From Pseudomonas fluorescens Q2-87 (lineage in GTDB: Bacteria; Pseudomonadota; Gammaproteobacteria; Pseudomonadales; Pseudomonadaceae), in assembly GCF_000281895.1 (NCBI RefSeq), contig NZ_CM001558.1:3290556-3354555 (forward strand): 64,000 nt of DNA, given 5' to 3'. A program made the position numbers and the translations under genes. Each line of letters opens with the position of its first letter. Position 1 is the stretch's first letter. Below are positions 35,033 through 42,677 of this stretch, in pieces. A model generated the notes under the pieces. It had not been told where the DNA came from. It saw only the letters and a list, made by a program, of their open reading frames with translations, and searched no databases.

Positions 35033-36184
35033 ATGAGTGCCGTCAAAGACCCTGCACAACAGAACAACAAGACCCTGGTCAGTCTGCGCAACCTGAACAA
35101 GCACTACGGCGACTTTGCCGCCGTGGACGATATTTCCCTGGAGATCCAGGACGGTGAATTCCTGACCTTCCTCGGCTCCAGCGGCTCGGGCAAGAGCACC
35201 ACGCTGTCAATGCTGGCAGGGTTCGAAACCCCCAGCAGCGGCGAAATCCTGGTGGAAGGCAAATCCCTGGTCAACGTACCGCCGCACAAGCGCGACATTG
35301 GCATGGTGTTCCAGCGTTACTCGCTGTTCCCGCACCTGTCGGTGCGCGACAACATCGCCTTCCCGTTGGCGATCCGCAAACTGGCGACCGCTGAACGTGA
35401 GCGCCGGGTCGATGCCATGCTCAAGCTGGTGCAGTTGGGCGAGTTCGCCCATCGCCGCCCTTCGCAACTGTCCGGCGGTCAGCAGCAGCGCGTGGCGATT
35501 GCTCGGGCGCTGGTCTACGAGCCGCGCATCCTGCTGATGGACGAACCCCTCGGCGCCCTGGACAAGAAACTCCGTGAGGACTTGCAGGACGAACTGCGCC
35601 AATTGCACCGGCGCCTGGGCATCACCATTGTCTACGTGACCCACGACCAGGAAGAAGCCATGCGCCTGTCCCAGCGCATCGCGATTTTCAGCCACGGCAA
35701 GATCGTCGGGCTGGGCAGCGGCTACGACCTCTACCAGAACCCGCCGAATGCCTTCGTCGCATCGTTCCTGGGCAATTCAAATTTCTTCAAGCTCAAGGCC
35801 CAGGGCAACGCGGCAGCGTCGTTCGAAGGGCAGTCGCTGTCGATCCGACTGACCGCCGGGCTGCAAACCGACCAGGACGTGTTGCTCATGGTACGTCCGG
35901 AAAAAGCCTTGGCCCTGAGCGTGGAACAAGCGGCACAGGAACCCTTGCCGGCCGGCTGGAATGAAGTCGCCGCCAAGGTCGTGGAAGTGCTGTTTCTCGG
36001 TGAGAGCCAGACCTGCAGCGTCGTCACGCCTGGCGGCACTTCCTTGACCGTCAAGGCACTTTCCGCCGCCGGCATGCCGCTCAAGGCCGGCGATCCGGTG
36101 CGCGTGCGCTGGGCCACGGCCGATGCCTGCGTCTACACACAATGGGCTGAGAGTGACCTGAACAAGGCCGCCGGCGCTCACTGA
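35033..36184 (+). CDS. ABC transporter ATP-binding protein, PotA/PotG-like
   Basis: A 383-residue ATPase with AGGAG before the ATG. Walker A GSSGSGKST, Q-loop VFQRYSLFPHL, signature LSGGQQQRVAIARAL, Walker B ILLMDEPLGALD, switch His VTHDQEEAM. The C-terminal 120 residues form a TOBE domain (LLMVRPEKALALSV ... DPVRVRWATADACVY). Fourth gene of the importer operon; 41 bases before flavin reductase copy 2. Confidence 0.9.
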   Translation: MSAVKDPAQQNNKTLVSLRNLNKHYGDFAAVDDISLEIQDGEFLTFLGSSGSGKSTTLSMLAGFETPSSGEILVEGKSLVNVPPHKRDIGMVFQRYSLFPHLSVRDNIAFPLAIRKLATAERERRVDAMLKLVQLGEFAHRRPSQLSGGQQQRVAIARALVYEPRILLMDEPLGALDKKLREDLQDELRQLHRRLGITIVYVTHDQEEAMRLSQRIAIFSHGKIVGLGSGYDLYQNPPNAFVASFLGNSNFFKLKAQGNAAASFEGQSLSIRLTAGLQTDQDVLLMVRPEKALALSVEQAAQEPLPAGWNEVAAKVVEVLFLGESQTCSVVTPGGTSLTVKALSAAGMPLKAGDPVRVRWATADACVYTQWAESDLNKAAGAH

Positions 36185-36225
36185 TGAATACTGCGTCATA
36201 ACCGCTTGAGTGCGAGGACTGCGAA

Positions 36226-36711
36226 ATGATCGATGCCAACGTTTACAAACAAGTCATGGGCTCGTTCCCGTCCGGCGTGACGGTGATTACCACCCTGGAC
36301 GATGACGGGCAAATCGTCGGCCTCACCGCCAGCGCTTTCAGTTCATTGTCGATGGACCCGGCCCTGGTGCTGTTCTGCCCCAACTACAGCTCAGATTCCT
36401 ATCCGGTGTTGATCAAGAACAAACGCTTCGCCATCCACCTGCTCTCCGGCGGGCAACAGAGCGAAGCCTACGCCTTCGCCCGCAAAGGCAAGGACAAGGC
36501 CCAAGGCATCGAGTGGACCCTGAGCGAGCTGGGCAACCCGTTGCTGAGCAACGCCACCGCCATCATCGAATGCGAACTGTGGCGTGAATACGAAGGCGGC
36601 GACCACGCCATCATGGTCGGCGCCGTGAAGAACCTGATCGTGCCACAGCACACACCGGGGCCGCTGGTTTATTGCCACGGCAAGATGGGCGCCCTGCCCG
36701 TCCTCGCCTGA
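36226..36711 (+). CDS. Flavin reductase (RutF/HpaC-type), copy 2
   Basis: A 161-residue paralogue of the protein at 26585, same length and gap-free by eye: GSFPSGVTVITTLDDDGQ, GLTASAFSSLSMDPALVLFC, GDHAIMVGAVKNL. GAGGA precedes the ATG. It lies 29 bases before the luciferase-like monooxygenase, the expected arrangement for a two-component FMN-dependent oxygenase. The two copies probably serve the same pathway. Confidence 0.9.
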   Translation: MIDANVYKQVMGSFPSGVTVITTLDDDGQIVGLTASAFSSLSMDPALVLFCPNYSSDSYPVLIKNKRFAIHLLSGGQQSEAYAFARKGKDKAQGIEWTLSELGNPLLSNATAIIECELWREYEGGDHAIMVGAVKNLIVPQHTPGPLVYCHGKMGALPVLA

Positions 36712-36740
36712 ACCGATCGTCAACAACAAGAGATAGCGCC

Positions 36741-37784
36741 ATGAAATTTTCCCTGTTCGTACACATGGAGCGCTGGGACGAAAGCGTCAGCCATCGCCAG
36801 TTGTTCGAGGACCTGAGCGAGCTGACCTTGTTGGCCGAGGCCGGCGGTTTCAGCACCGTGTGGATCGGCGAACACCACGCCATGGAATACACCATTTCGC
36901 CAAGCCCGATGCCGTTGCTGGCGTACCTGGCCGGCAAGACCACCACCATCCACCTGGGCGCCGGCACCATCATCGCGCCGTTCTGGCACCCGTTGCGGGT
37001 AGCCGGTGAATGCGCGCTGCTGGACGTAATCAGCAACGGGCGCATGGAAGTCGGCCTGGCCCGTGGCGCCTATCAAGTGGAATTCGACCGCATGGCCGGT
37101 GGCATGCCGGCCTCCTCCGGTGGCCAGGCCCTGCGGGAAATGGTCCCGGTAGTGCGTGCCCTGTGGCAAGGCGACTACGCCCATGATGGCGATATCTGGA
37201 AATTCCCCACGTCCACCTGCGTGCCCAAGCCGATCCGCAAGCCGCACCCACCGATGTGGATCGCCGCCCGCGACCCGGACTCCCACAACTTCGCCGTCGC
37301 CAATGGCTGCAACGTGATGGTTACGCCGTTGATGAAAGGCGATGAAGAAGTCCTGGACCTGAAGAACAAGTTCCAGGCGGCCCTGGACAACAACCCTGAC
37401 GTGCCACGTCCCCAGCTGATGGTGCTGCGCCACACCCACGTGCACGCCACCGATGATCCCGATGGCTGGAAAGTCGGCGCCAAGGCCATTTCGAAGTTCT
37501 ATCGCACCTTCGACGCCTGGTTCGGCAACAAACAAGTGCCGGTCAATGGCTTCCTCGCGCCAAGCCCGGAAGAAAAGTTCGCCGAGCGCCCCGAGTTTCA
37601 ACTGGAGAATATCCGCAAGAACACCATGATCGGCACACCGCAGGAAATCATCGCCCGGATCAAGTATTACCAGGAGCTCGGTGTGGATGAGTTCAGCTTC
37701 TGGTGCGATAACAGCTTGCCCCATGCAGAGAAGAAAAAATCCCTGGAGCTGTTTATCCAGCAGGTGGTGCCGGCGTTTCGGTGA
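36741..37784 (+). CDS. Luciferase-like (LLM class) flavin-dependent monooxygenase
   Basis: A 347-residue TIM-barrel monooxygenase: MKFSLFVHMERWDESVSHRQ at the chosen ATG, then TLLAEAGGFSTVWIGEHHAM, HLGAGTIIAPFWHPLRVAGE, VISNGRMEVGLARGAYQVEF, KPHPPMWIAARDPDSHNFA and the C-terminal NTMIGTPQEIIARIKYYQEL with DEFSFWCDN. This is the bacterial luciferase superfamily (FMNH2 + O2), which includes RutA and pyridine ring-opening enzymes. Expected to start degradation of the compound imported by the adjacent ABC system; substrate not deducible. Last gene of the unit, before a shared terminator. Confidence 0.88.
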   Translation: MKFSLFVHMERWDESVSHRQLFEDLSELTLLAEAGGFSTVWIGEHHAMEYTISPSPMPLLAYLAGKTTTIHLGAGTIIAPFWHPLRVAGECALLDVISNGRMEVGLARGAYQVEFDRMAGGMPASSGGQALREMVPVVRALWQGDYAHDGDIWKFPTSTCVPKPIRKPHPPMWIAARDPDSHNFAVANGCNVMVTPLMKGDEEVLDLKNKFQAALDNNPDVPRPQLMVLRHTHVHATDDPDGWKVGAKAISKFYRTFDAWFGNKQVPVNGFLAPSPEEKFAERPEFQLENIRKNTMIGTPQEIIARIKYYQELGVDEFSFWCDNSLPHAEKKKSLELFIQQVVPAFR

Positions 37785-37814
37785 TCCCCTGGCCTTTGGG
37801 TAGGCCGTTGAAGT

Positions 37815-37840
37815 GCCATCGCGAGCAAGCTCGCTCCCAC
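37815..37840. repeat. Single REP element
   Basis: One copy of the GCGAGCAAGCTCGCTCCCAC element, between the monooxygenase gene and the terminator; GCGATGGCGG about 50 bases later is a decayed partner. Confidence 0.7.
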
Positions 37841-37913
37841 CGTGGATTTGTGGCGTATGCAACAGCTGTTTACGCCACCGTCCGTATTCGCGATGGCGGC
37901 CTGAAGCTGAAAT

Positions 37914-37949
37914 AAAAAATGCCCGGCATTCTATAGCCGGGCATTTTTA
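37914..37949. terminator. Bidirectional rho-independent terminator
   Basis: AAAAATGCCCGGC and GCCGGGCATTTTT form a 13-bp stem around an 8-base loop, with A-rich and T-rich flanks on both sides. It serves the monooxygenase unit (+) and the TonB receptor gene (-), which converge here. Confidence 0.92.
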
Positions 37950-37961
37950 TTTATCCGCTGA

Positions 37962-40094
37962 TCAGAACGTCACGCTGGCGCTCAGCTTGGCGGTACGCGG
38001 CTCACCGACATTGACTTGCAATTGGCTACCGGTGGAGGACGGGTAGTATTGCTTGTCGAACAGGTTGTCGACGTTCAGTTGCAGCGAGGTCTTGTGCCCC
38101 AGCACCGGCGATTCCCAACGCAGGAAGGCGTCGGCGACGGTGTAGCTGCTGAGCCAGAAATCGTTGGCGTTGTTGGCGGCGCGCTCGCCGACATAACGCG
38201 CGCCGGCGCCGGCATGCCAGGCGCCGAATTCGGCAGGCACGTTCAGGTGGTGGCTCAGGTACAGGCTGGCGGTGTGCTTGGGGGCATCGGCCAGGCGATG
38301 GCCTTCATTTTTTGGATCATCCAAAATCTCGGTATGGGTATAGGCGTAGGTGCCGATCAAGTCCCAACGTTCGGCCAGGCGTCCGGTGATGTCGAGTTCC
38401 AGGCCTTGGGAGCCGACTTTGCCGGCGGCTTCTGCCAGGGTCACGCCATTGACGGTGGAAGACGTCACGACATTTTTCTTCTCGATGTCGAAAAGCGCGA
38501 CGTTGATATTCAAGCCCGGCAACGGGTCGTACTTGGCACCGAGTTCGTAGCTGCGTCCCTCTTCCGGCTTGAAGGTGCTGAGGTTGTCATCGACAGTATC
38601 GTTGGGCTTGAACGAACGGCTGTAGTTGCCATACAACGACAGCTCCTCGGTGGTCTTGTAGACCATGCCCAGGAATGGGACAAAGGCATCGCTATTGTCG
38701 TCGCGAACCGGCACCCTCTGGACTGACCCTTGCTGGCTGAATTGATCGTAGTGCTGATAGCGACCGCCAAAGACCAGGATCCAGCGATCGTCCAGATGCC
38801 AGTTGTCCTTCATGTATACCGAGCTGGAAGTCAGCTGGTTGCTCAGGTTGCTTTGGGTTGGGCTGATGACGCTGGGTTCCCCCAGACCGCCATAGACCGG
38901 TTCAGTGATGTCGAAGCCACCCCGTGCTACGCCACGGTAGGTCTTGCCACGGTATTGGTCCGACACCTGATTATCGACACCGATCAACAGGTCATGGCGC
39001 TGGCCGAACAGCTCCTGCTTACCCATGAAATCCCAACTCGCATATCGGGTTTCATCATCGTAATGAGCACCGTTAGCCGCCCGGCGCAGTGTGTTACCCG
39101 TCAATGAGTTGGGCTGCGCAATCGAAAGACTGTACCGGTCATTGTTCCAGCCATAAGTCACCCGGGTTTTCCACGCATCGCTCAGCTCATACTCGAACCG
39201 CGCGGTAGCCGTCTCGCGAATCCCTGTGCTCTTGGCCCACGGTTCATCGAGGCGCTTGTCATAGTCGATGTCCGCCGGATGACCGTTCTGGAACACCGTG
39301 CCACGGTCAAACGGGTTGGAATATTCGTTGTATTCATAGCTCAGGTTCAACGAAGCGCGCTCGCCAGTCCAGGCCAGGGACGGCGCCACGAGCGTGCTCT
39401 CGTTGACCCCGTAGTTGCGCCAGTAGTCTTCATGGCCGCGCTCGGCTATCAGGCGATAAGCCAGGCCGGTATCGCCCAGCGGCCCGGTGGTATCCAGGGC
39501 CATGGTGCCGCCGCCTTCGCTGTAGGCCGAGCCGCTCAGCGTGGTGCTCTGGGTGTATTCGGGCTTCTTGCTGATAACGTTGATCAGGCCACCGGGTTCC
39601 AGCGCGCCATACAGCATGGAGGCCGGGCCCTTGAGCACTTCGACCCGCTCGGTGGTGGCGCTGAAGTTGTGTCCCAGGTTCGAGCGCACGCCATCGCGCA
39701 GGATCGAGCCGTCGTCGTTGGTGCCGAAACCGCGCTTGATCAGCGAGTCCCGCGAGCCGCCCAAGGTGTTGCCCTGGCTGACGCCGCTGACGAACTTCAT
39801 CGCGTCGCCCAGCGAGCGCACCTGATAATCGGCCAAGGTCTGCTGGGTCACCACATTGATCGATTGCGCTTCTTCCTTGATCGGAACATCGCTTTTGCTC
39901 GCCGTACTGGCTTGCGATGCGGTGTAGCCCTCGTCCTGAGTGATACGACTGCCCTGGATGTCCGTGGCCGGCAGCTCGAGCGTGCCCTGCGCCCACACTG
40001 GGCTTGTGATGAAACAGCAGGACAAGGTTGGCAGCACACACTTGATGAAAAGGTTGCGATTAGCGAGGGGGTGGAACGATTCAAGACGCTGCAC
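37962..40094 (-). CDS. TonB-dependent siderophore receptor
   Basis: An outer-membrane receptor of about 710 residues. Signal sequence around NRNLFIKCVLPTLSCCFITS then PVWAQ. The plug domain (about 55-165) includes SINVVTQQTLADYQVRSLGD, VEVLKGPASMLYGALEPGGL and INVISKKP. The barrel ends in SASVTF with the terminal Phe of outer-membrane proteins. No N-terminal STN signalling domain is present, and no FecIR-type pair lies nearby, so it does not signal by that route. The start (GTG at 40094) is uncertain, as no clear ribosome site is visible. No siderophore synthesis genes are adjacent: probably uptake of a xenosiderophore of the ferrichrome/hydroxamate class, unproven. Confidence 0.9.
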   Translation of the reverse strand: MQRLESFHPLANRNLFIKCVLPTLSCCFITSPVWAQGTLELPATDIQGSRITQDEGYTASQASTASKSDVPIKEEAQSINVVTQQTLADYQVRSLGDAMKFVSGVSQGNTLGGSRDSLIKRGFGTNDDGSILRDGVRSNLGHNFSATTERVEVLKGPASMLYGALEPGGLINVISKKPEYTQSTTLSGSAYSEGGGTMALDTTGPLGDTGLAYRLIAERGHEDYWRNYGVNESTLVAPSLAWTGERASLNLSYEYNEYSNPFDRGTVFQNGHPADIDYDKRLDEPWAKSTGIRETATARFEYELSDAWKTRVTYGWNNDRYSLSIAQPNSLTGNTLRRAANGAHYDDETRYASWDFMGKQELFGQRHDLLIGVDNQVSDQYRGKTYRGVARGGFDITEPVYGGLGEPSVISPTQSNLSNQLTSSSVYMKDNWHLDDRWILVFGGRYQHYDQFSQQGSVQRVPVRDDNSDAFVPFLGMVYKTTEELSLYGNYSRSFKPNDTVDDNLSTFKPEEGRSYELGAKYDPLPGLNINVALFDIEKKNVVTSSTVNGVTLAEAAGKVGSQGLELDITGRLAERWDLIGTYAYTHTEILDDPKNEGHRLADAPKHTASLYLSHHLNVPAEFGAWHAGAGARYVGERAANNANDFWLSSYTVADAFLRWESPVLGHKTSLQLNVDNLFDKQYYPSSTGSQLQVNVGEPRTAKLSASVTF

Positions 40095-40129
40095 TCATGA
40101 AAGGGACGTTAATGAGAGCGAATATACTT

Positions 40130-40144
40130 TGAGAATAATTCCCA
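40130..40144. promoter_or_regulatory. Possible Fur box
   Basis: TGAGAATAATTCCCA matches the 7-1-7 Fur consensus TGATAATnATTATCA at 11 of 14 defined positions, 36 bases upstream of the receptor start. Confidence 0.5.
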
Positions 40145-40180
40145 GTAAATATTTTGTATCATTTACATAGCGCCACCAAC

Positions 40181-40269
40181 CCTGTGGGAGCGGGCTTGCT
40201 CGCGAAGGCGTCAGGTCAGTAAATACAGATTGGGATGACACACCGCTTTCGCGAGCAAGCCCGCTACCC
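40181..40269. repeat. REP pair (BIME)
   Basis: CTGTGGGAGCGGGCTTGCTC and inverted GCGAGCAAGCCCGCTACCCC (last bases degenerate), between the divergent receptor and chemoreceptor genes. Confidence 0.85.
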
Positions 40270-40375
40270 CAAAAGCCCAGCAAGAAAAATGATATCAAAT
40301 AGCCCACATTTCTAAAGCTTTCGCCTCCGCGGTCGAATGTATGCCATTGAGTCAATTTTTCGCAGGAGCAGCGGC

Positions 40376-42172
40376 ATGCAAACGTTAAAGGCCTTGTACG
40401 AGTCTATCGAGATGCAATTTTTCGATACACTCACTAAAAAGCTATCGAGCCTTTTCCTGTTGGTGCTGGTCAGCGGGTTGCTGTATTGGGTAGCCCTCAG
40501 TGCCCGCGCCGAGATCGTTTTGCAGTTGCATAACGCCCAGTTGGACAGCGCCTTGCTGGGCCAGATCGAAGGCCGGCTCGACAGCCTTACCCATGCCCTG
40601 CTGTTCGGCACATTGCTGACAATGGGCATGATCAGCTTCATGGTCTGGTACTTCCGCCACCTTATCGTGCGGCCTGTCACGGCGATGACCAAGGCCCTGG
40701 AGGAGATCGCGAACGGTGAAGGCGACCTGTCCAAGGACCTGCCACTGGTGACTCACGACGAAATCCGCGTCCTGGCCGGCACCTGCAACCGGTTCCTGGC
40801 CAAGCAGCGGGAGATCATCAGTAACGTCCAGGCGTTGACCGTGCACATCGCCGTCGAATCGGCACGTTCGCTGAAAAACATCAGCGACTCCAGCGACAGC
40901 GCCACCCACCAGGCGCGTTTCGCCAAGGAAGTGATGGACCAGAGCAACACCGCCGTGGGCCGCATCGAAGAAGTCTCGCGCCAGACCCAGGGCATTTCCA
41001 GCACCACCGCCCAGAACCTGAGCATCGCCCGCGACTCCTACGCCGAGCTGCTGGAAGTGACCGGCAACATCAGCGAAATATCCAACAGCCTCGGTGAGTT
41101 CGCCACGCTGGTGGACGCCTTGAACCAGCGCTCGTCCAGCATCAAGTCGATTGTCGGGTTGATCCAGCAGATCTCTGCCCAGACCAACCTGCTGGCCCTC
41201 AATGCGGCCATCGAAGCCGCCCGGGCCGGCGAAAGTGGCCGTGGTTTTGCCGTGGTGGCCGACGAGGTACGCACGCTGGCGCAAAACGTCAGCCGGGCCA
41301 CCGACGATATCTCCCGCAACATCGACGCCATGCTCCAGGAAGTCAGCTCCACCCACGAGCAAACCACGCAGATCAGCCACAGCGCCCGGGAAACCCAGAA
41401 AGTAGTGGAGCGCGCGTCGGGGCATTTCGAAAGCATGATCGTCGACTTCGAGTCCACCAACGGCAAGCTCGCCGACATCGCCGACCATATCCAGCAGTTT
41501 GCCGATACCAACACCGGGATCAACGAACGGGTCACGCAGATCCACGCCGACAGCCAGTCGATTGACCAGCGTATGCAGCATTCGGCGACGGCCACCCGTG
41601 ATCTGTCCGGCGTGGCTGAGAAGGTCCAGACGCTACTGGGTCGCTTCGTGCTCGGCCACGGCAAGCTGGACGCCGCGATCACCCGGGCCAGCGAGTGCCG
41701 CAACACGTTGCAGGTACGCCTGGAAGAACTGCAAGGCGAAGGCCTCAATCTGTTCGATCAGAGTTACAAACTGATTCCCGGTACCGACCCCAAGCAGTAC
41801 ATGACCAGCTATACCGAACGCTTCGCCCAGGTCTGCCAGGAAGAATGCGACAAGCTCACCCGCAGCACACCGGGCGGCAAGGTTTCGTTCATCGTCGACA
41901 CCAAGGGCTATTGCCCGGTGAACAACAGCTGGGTTTCGAAGCCGCCGACCGGGGACCGGGCCGTAGACCTGCCGGTATGCCGCAACAAGCGGATTTTCAA
42001 CGACCCGATCGGCCTGCGCGCGGCGGGCAACGTCCAGCGCTTCCTGCTCCAGACCTACCTGCGCGACACCGGCGAAATCATGACCGAGATCGACGTACCG
42101 TTCTTCTTCGGCGGCCGTCACTGGGGGAACTTGCGAGTCGGGTTCGATGCGGCGGTGTTGTTGGCGGATTGA
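40376..42172 (+). CDS. Methyl-accepting chemotaxis protein with extra C-terminal sensor-like domain
   Basis: A protein of 598 residues. The ATG at 40376 follows CAGGAGC. Two membrane segments, [19 protein letters not shown] and [19 protein letters not shown], enclose a periplasmic loop of only about 40 residues, too short for a ligand domain. HAMP follows, then the signalling domain with the hairpin [20 protein letters not shown] and [14 protein letters not shown]. After the signalling domain comes an unusual region of about 140 residues (from [19 protein letters not shown]), with [20 protein letters not shown] and [20 protein letters not shown], which looks like a PAS/Cache-like fold. Sensing is therefore probably cytoplasmic. 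Confidence 0.88.
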   Translation: MQTLKALYESIEMQFFDTLTKKLSSLFLLVLVSGLLYWVALSARAEIVLQLHNAQLDSALLGQIEGRLDSLTHALLFGTLLTMGMISFMVWYFRHLIVRPVTAMTKALEEIANGEGDLSKDLPLVTHDEIRVLAGTCNRFLAKQREIISNVQALTVHIAVESARSLKNISDSSDSATHQARFAKEVMDQSNTAVGRIEEVSRQTQGISSTTAQNLSIARDSYAELLEVTGNISEISNSLGEFATLVDALNQRSSSIKSIVGLIQQISAQTNLLALNAAIEAARAGESGRGFAVVADEVRTLAQNVSRATDDISRNIDAMLQEVSSTHEQTTQISHSARETQKVVERASGHFESMIVDFESTNGKLADIADHIQQFADTNTGINERVTQIHADSQSIDQRMQHSATATRDLSGVAEKVQTLLGRFVLGHGKLDAAITRASECRNTLQVRLEELQGEGLNLFDQSYKLIPGTDPKQYMTSYTERFAQVCQEECDKLTRSTPGGKVSFIVDTKGYCPVNNSWVSKPPTGDRAVDLPVCRNKRIFNDPIGLRAAGNVQRFLLQTYLRDTGEIMTEIDVPFFFGGRHWGNLRVGFDAAVLLAD

Positions 42173-42221
42173 CTGACCAAAAACCCTCGGTACACCCCAG
42201 ATCTCAAGGCCACCCAAAACA

Positions 42222-42449
42222 ACTGTGGGAGCGAGCTTGCTCGCGATGGCGGTGGGTCAGTCAACATCGAGGCGACTGATCTGACGCATTCGCGAGCAAG
42301 CCCGCTCCCACAAGGGTTCTGCGGTGTACGCCAATTTTGAGGCGCCCCAAAAAACCACTGTGGGAGCGGGCTTTCCCGCGAAGGCGGTCGGTCAGCCACA
42401 TCAACGGCGACTGACCCGACGCCTTCGCGAGCAAGCCCGCTCCCACAGG
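42222..42449. repeat. Double REP cluster (two BIMEs)
   Basis: Four REP elements in alternating orientation: pairs at about 42222-42312 and 42358-42449, separated by about 45 bases of unique sequence. One copy reads GGGAGCGGGCTTTCCCGCGA, a natural variant. They fill the gap between the chemoreceptor and the convergent YbdD gene. Confidence 0.9.
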
Positions 42450-42464
42450 AGGGGCTACATCAAT

Positions 42465-42662
42465 TCAACAGCACTTGGGCCCGCCCTTGCCGCCATAACG
42501 GGCTTCCTGGCGTTCGCGGAAGAACGCCTCGTAGTCCATCATTGGCTTGTCCGGGTGCTTGGTTTGCATGTGCTCGACGTAGTTGTCGTAGTCGGGCATG
42601 CCGACCATCAGGCGGGCGGCCTGACCGAGGTATTTACCGAGGCGACTCAAGTCATTGAACAT
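42465..42662 (-). CDS. YbdD/YjiX family small protein
   Basis: A 65-residue protein: [20 protein letters not shown], then [20 protein letters not shown] and a C-terminal KCC. This small conserved family is nearly always encoded directly after CstA/BtsT-type carbon-starvation carriers, as here (15 bases). It is a cytoplasmic accessory protein of unproven role. Good ribosome site AGAGGAT upstream. Confidence 0.93.
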   Translation of the reverse strand: MFNDLSRLGKYLGQAARLMVGMPDYDNYVEHMQTKHPDKPMMDYEAFFRERQEARYGGKGGPKCC

Positions 42663-42677
42663 CGTTGCAATCCTCTA

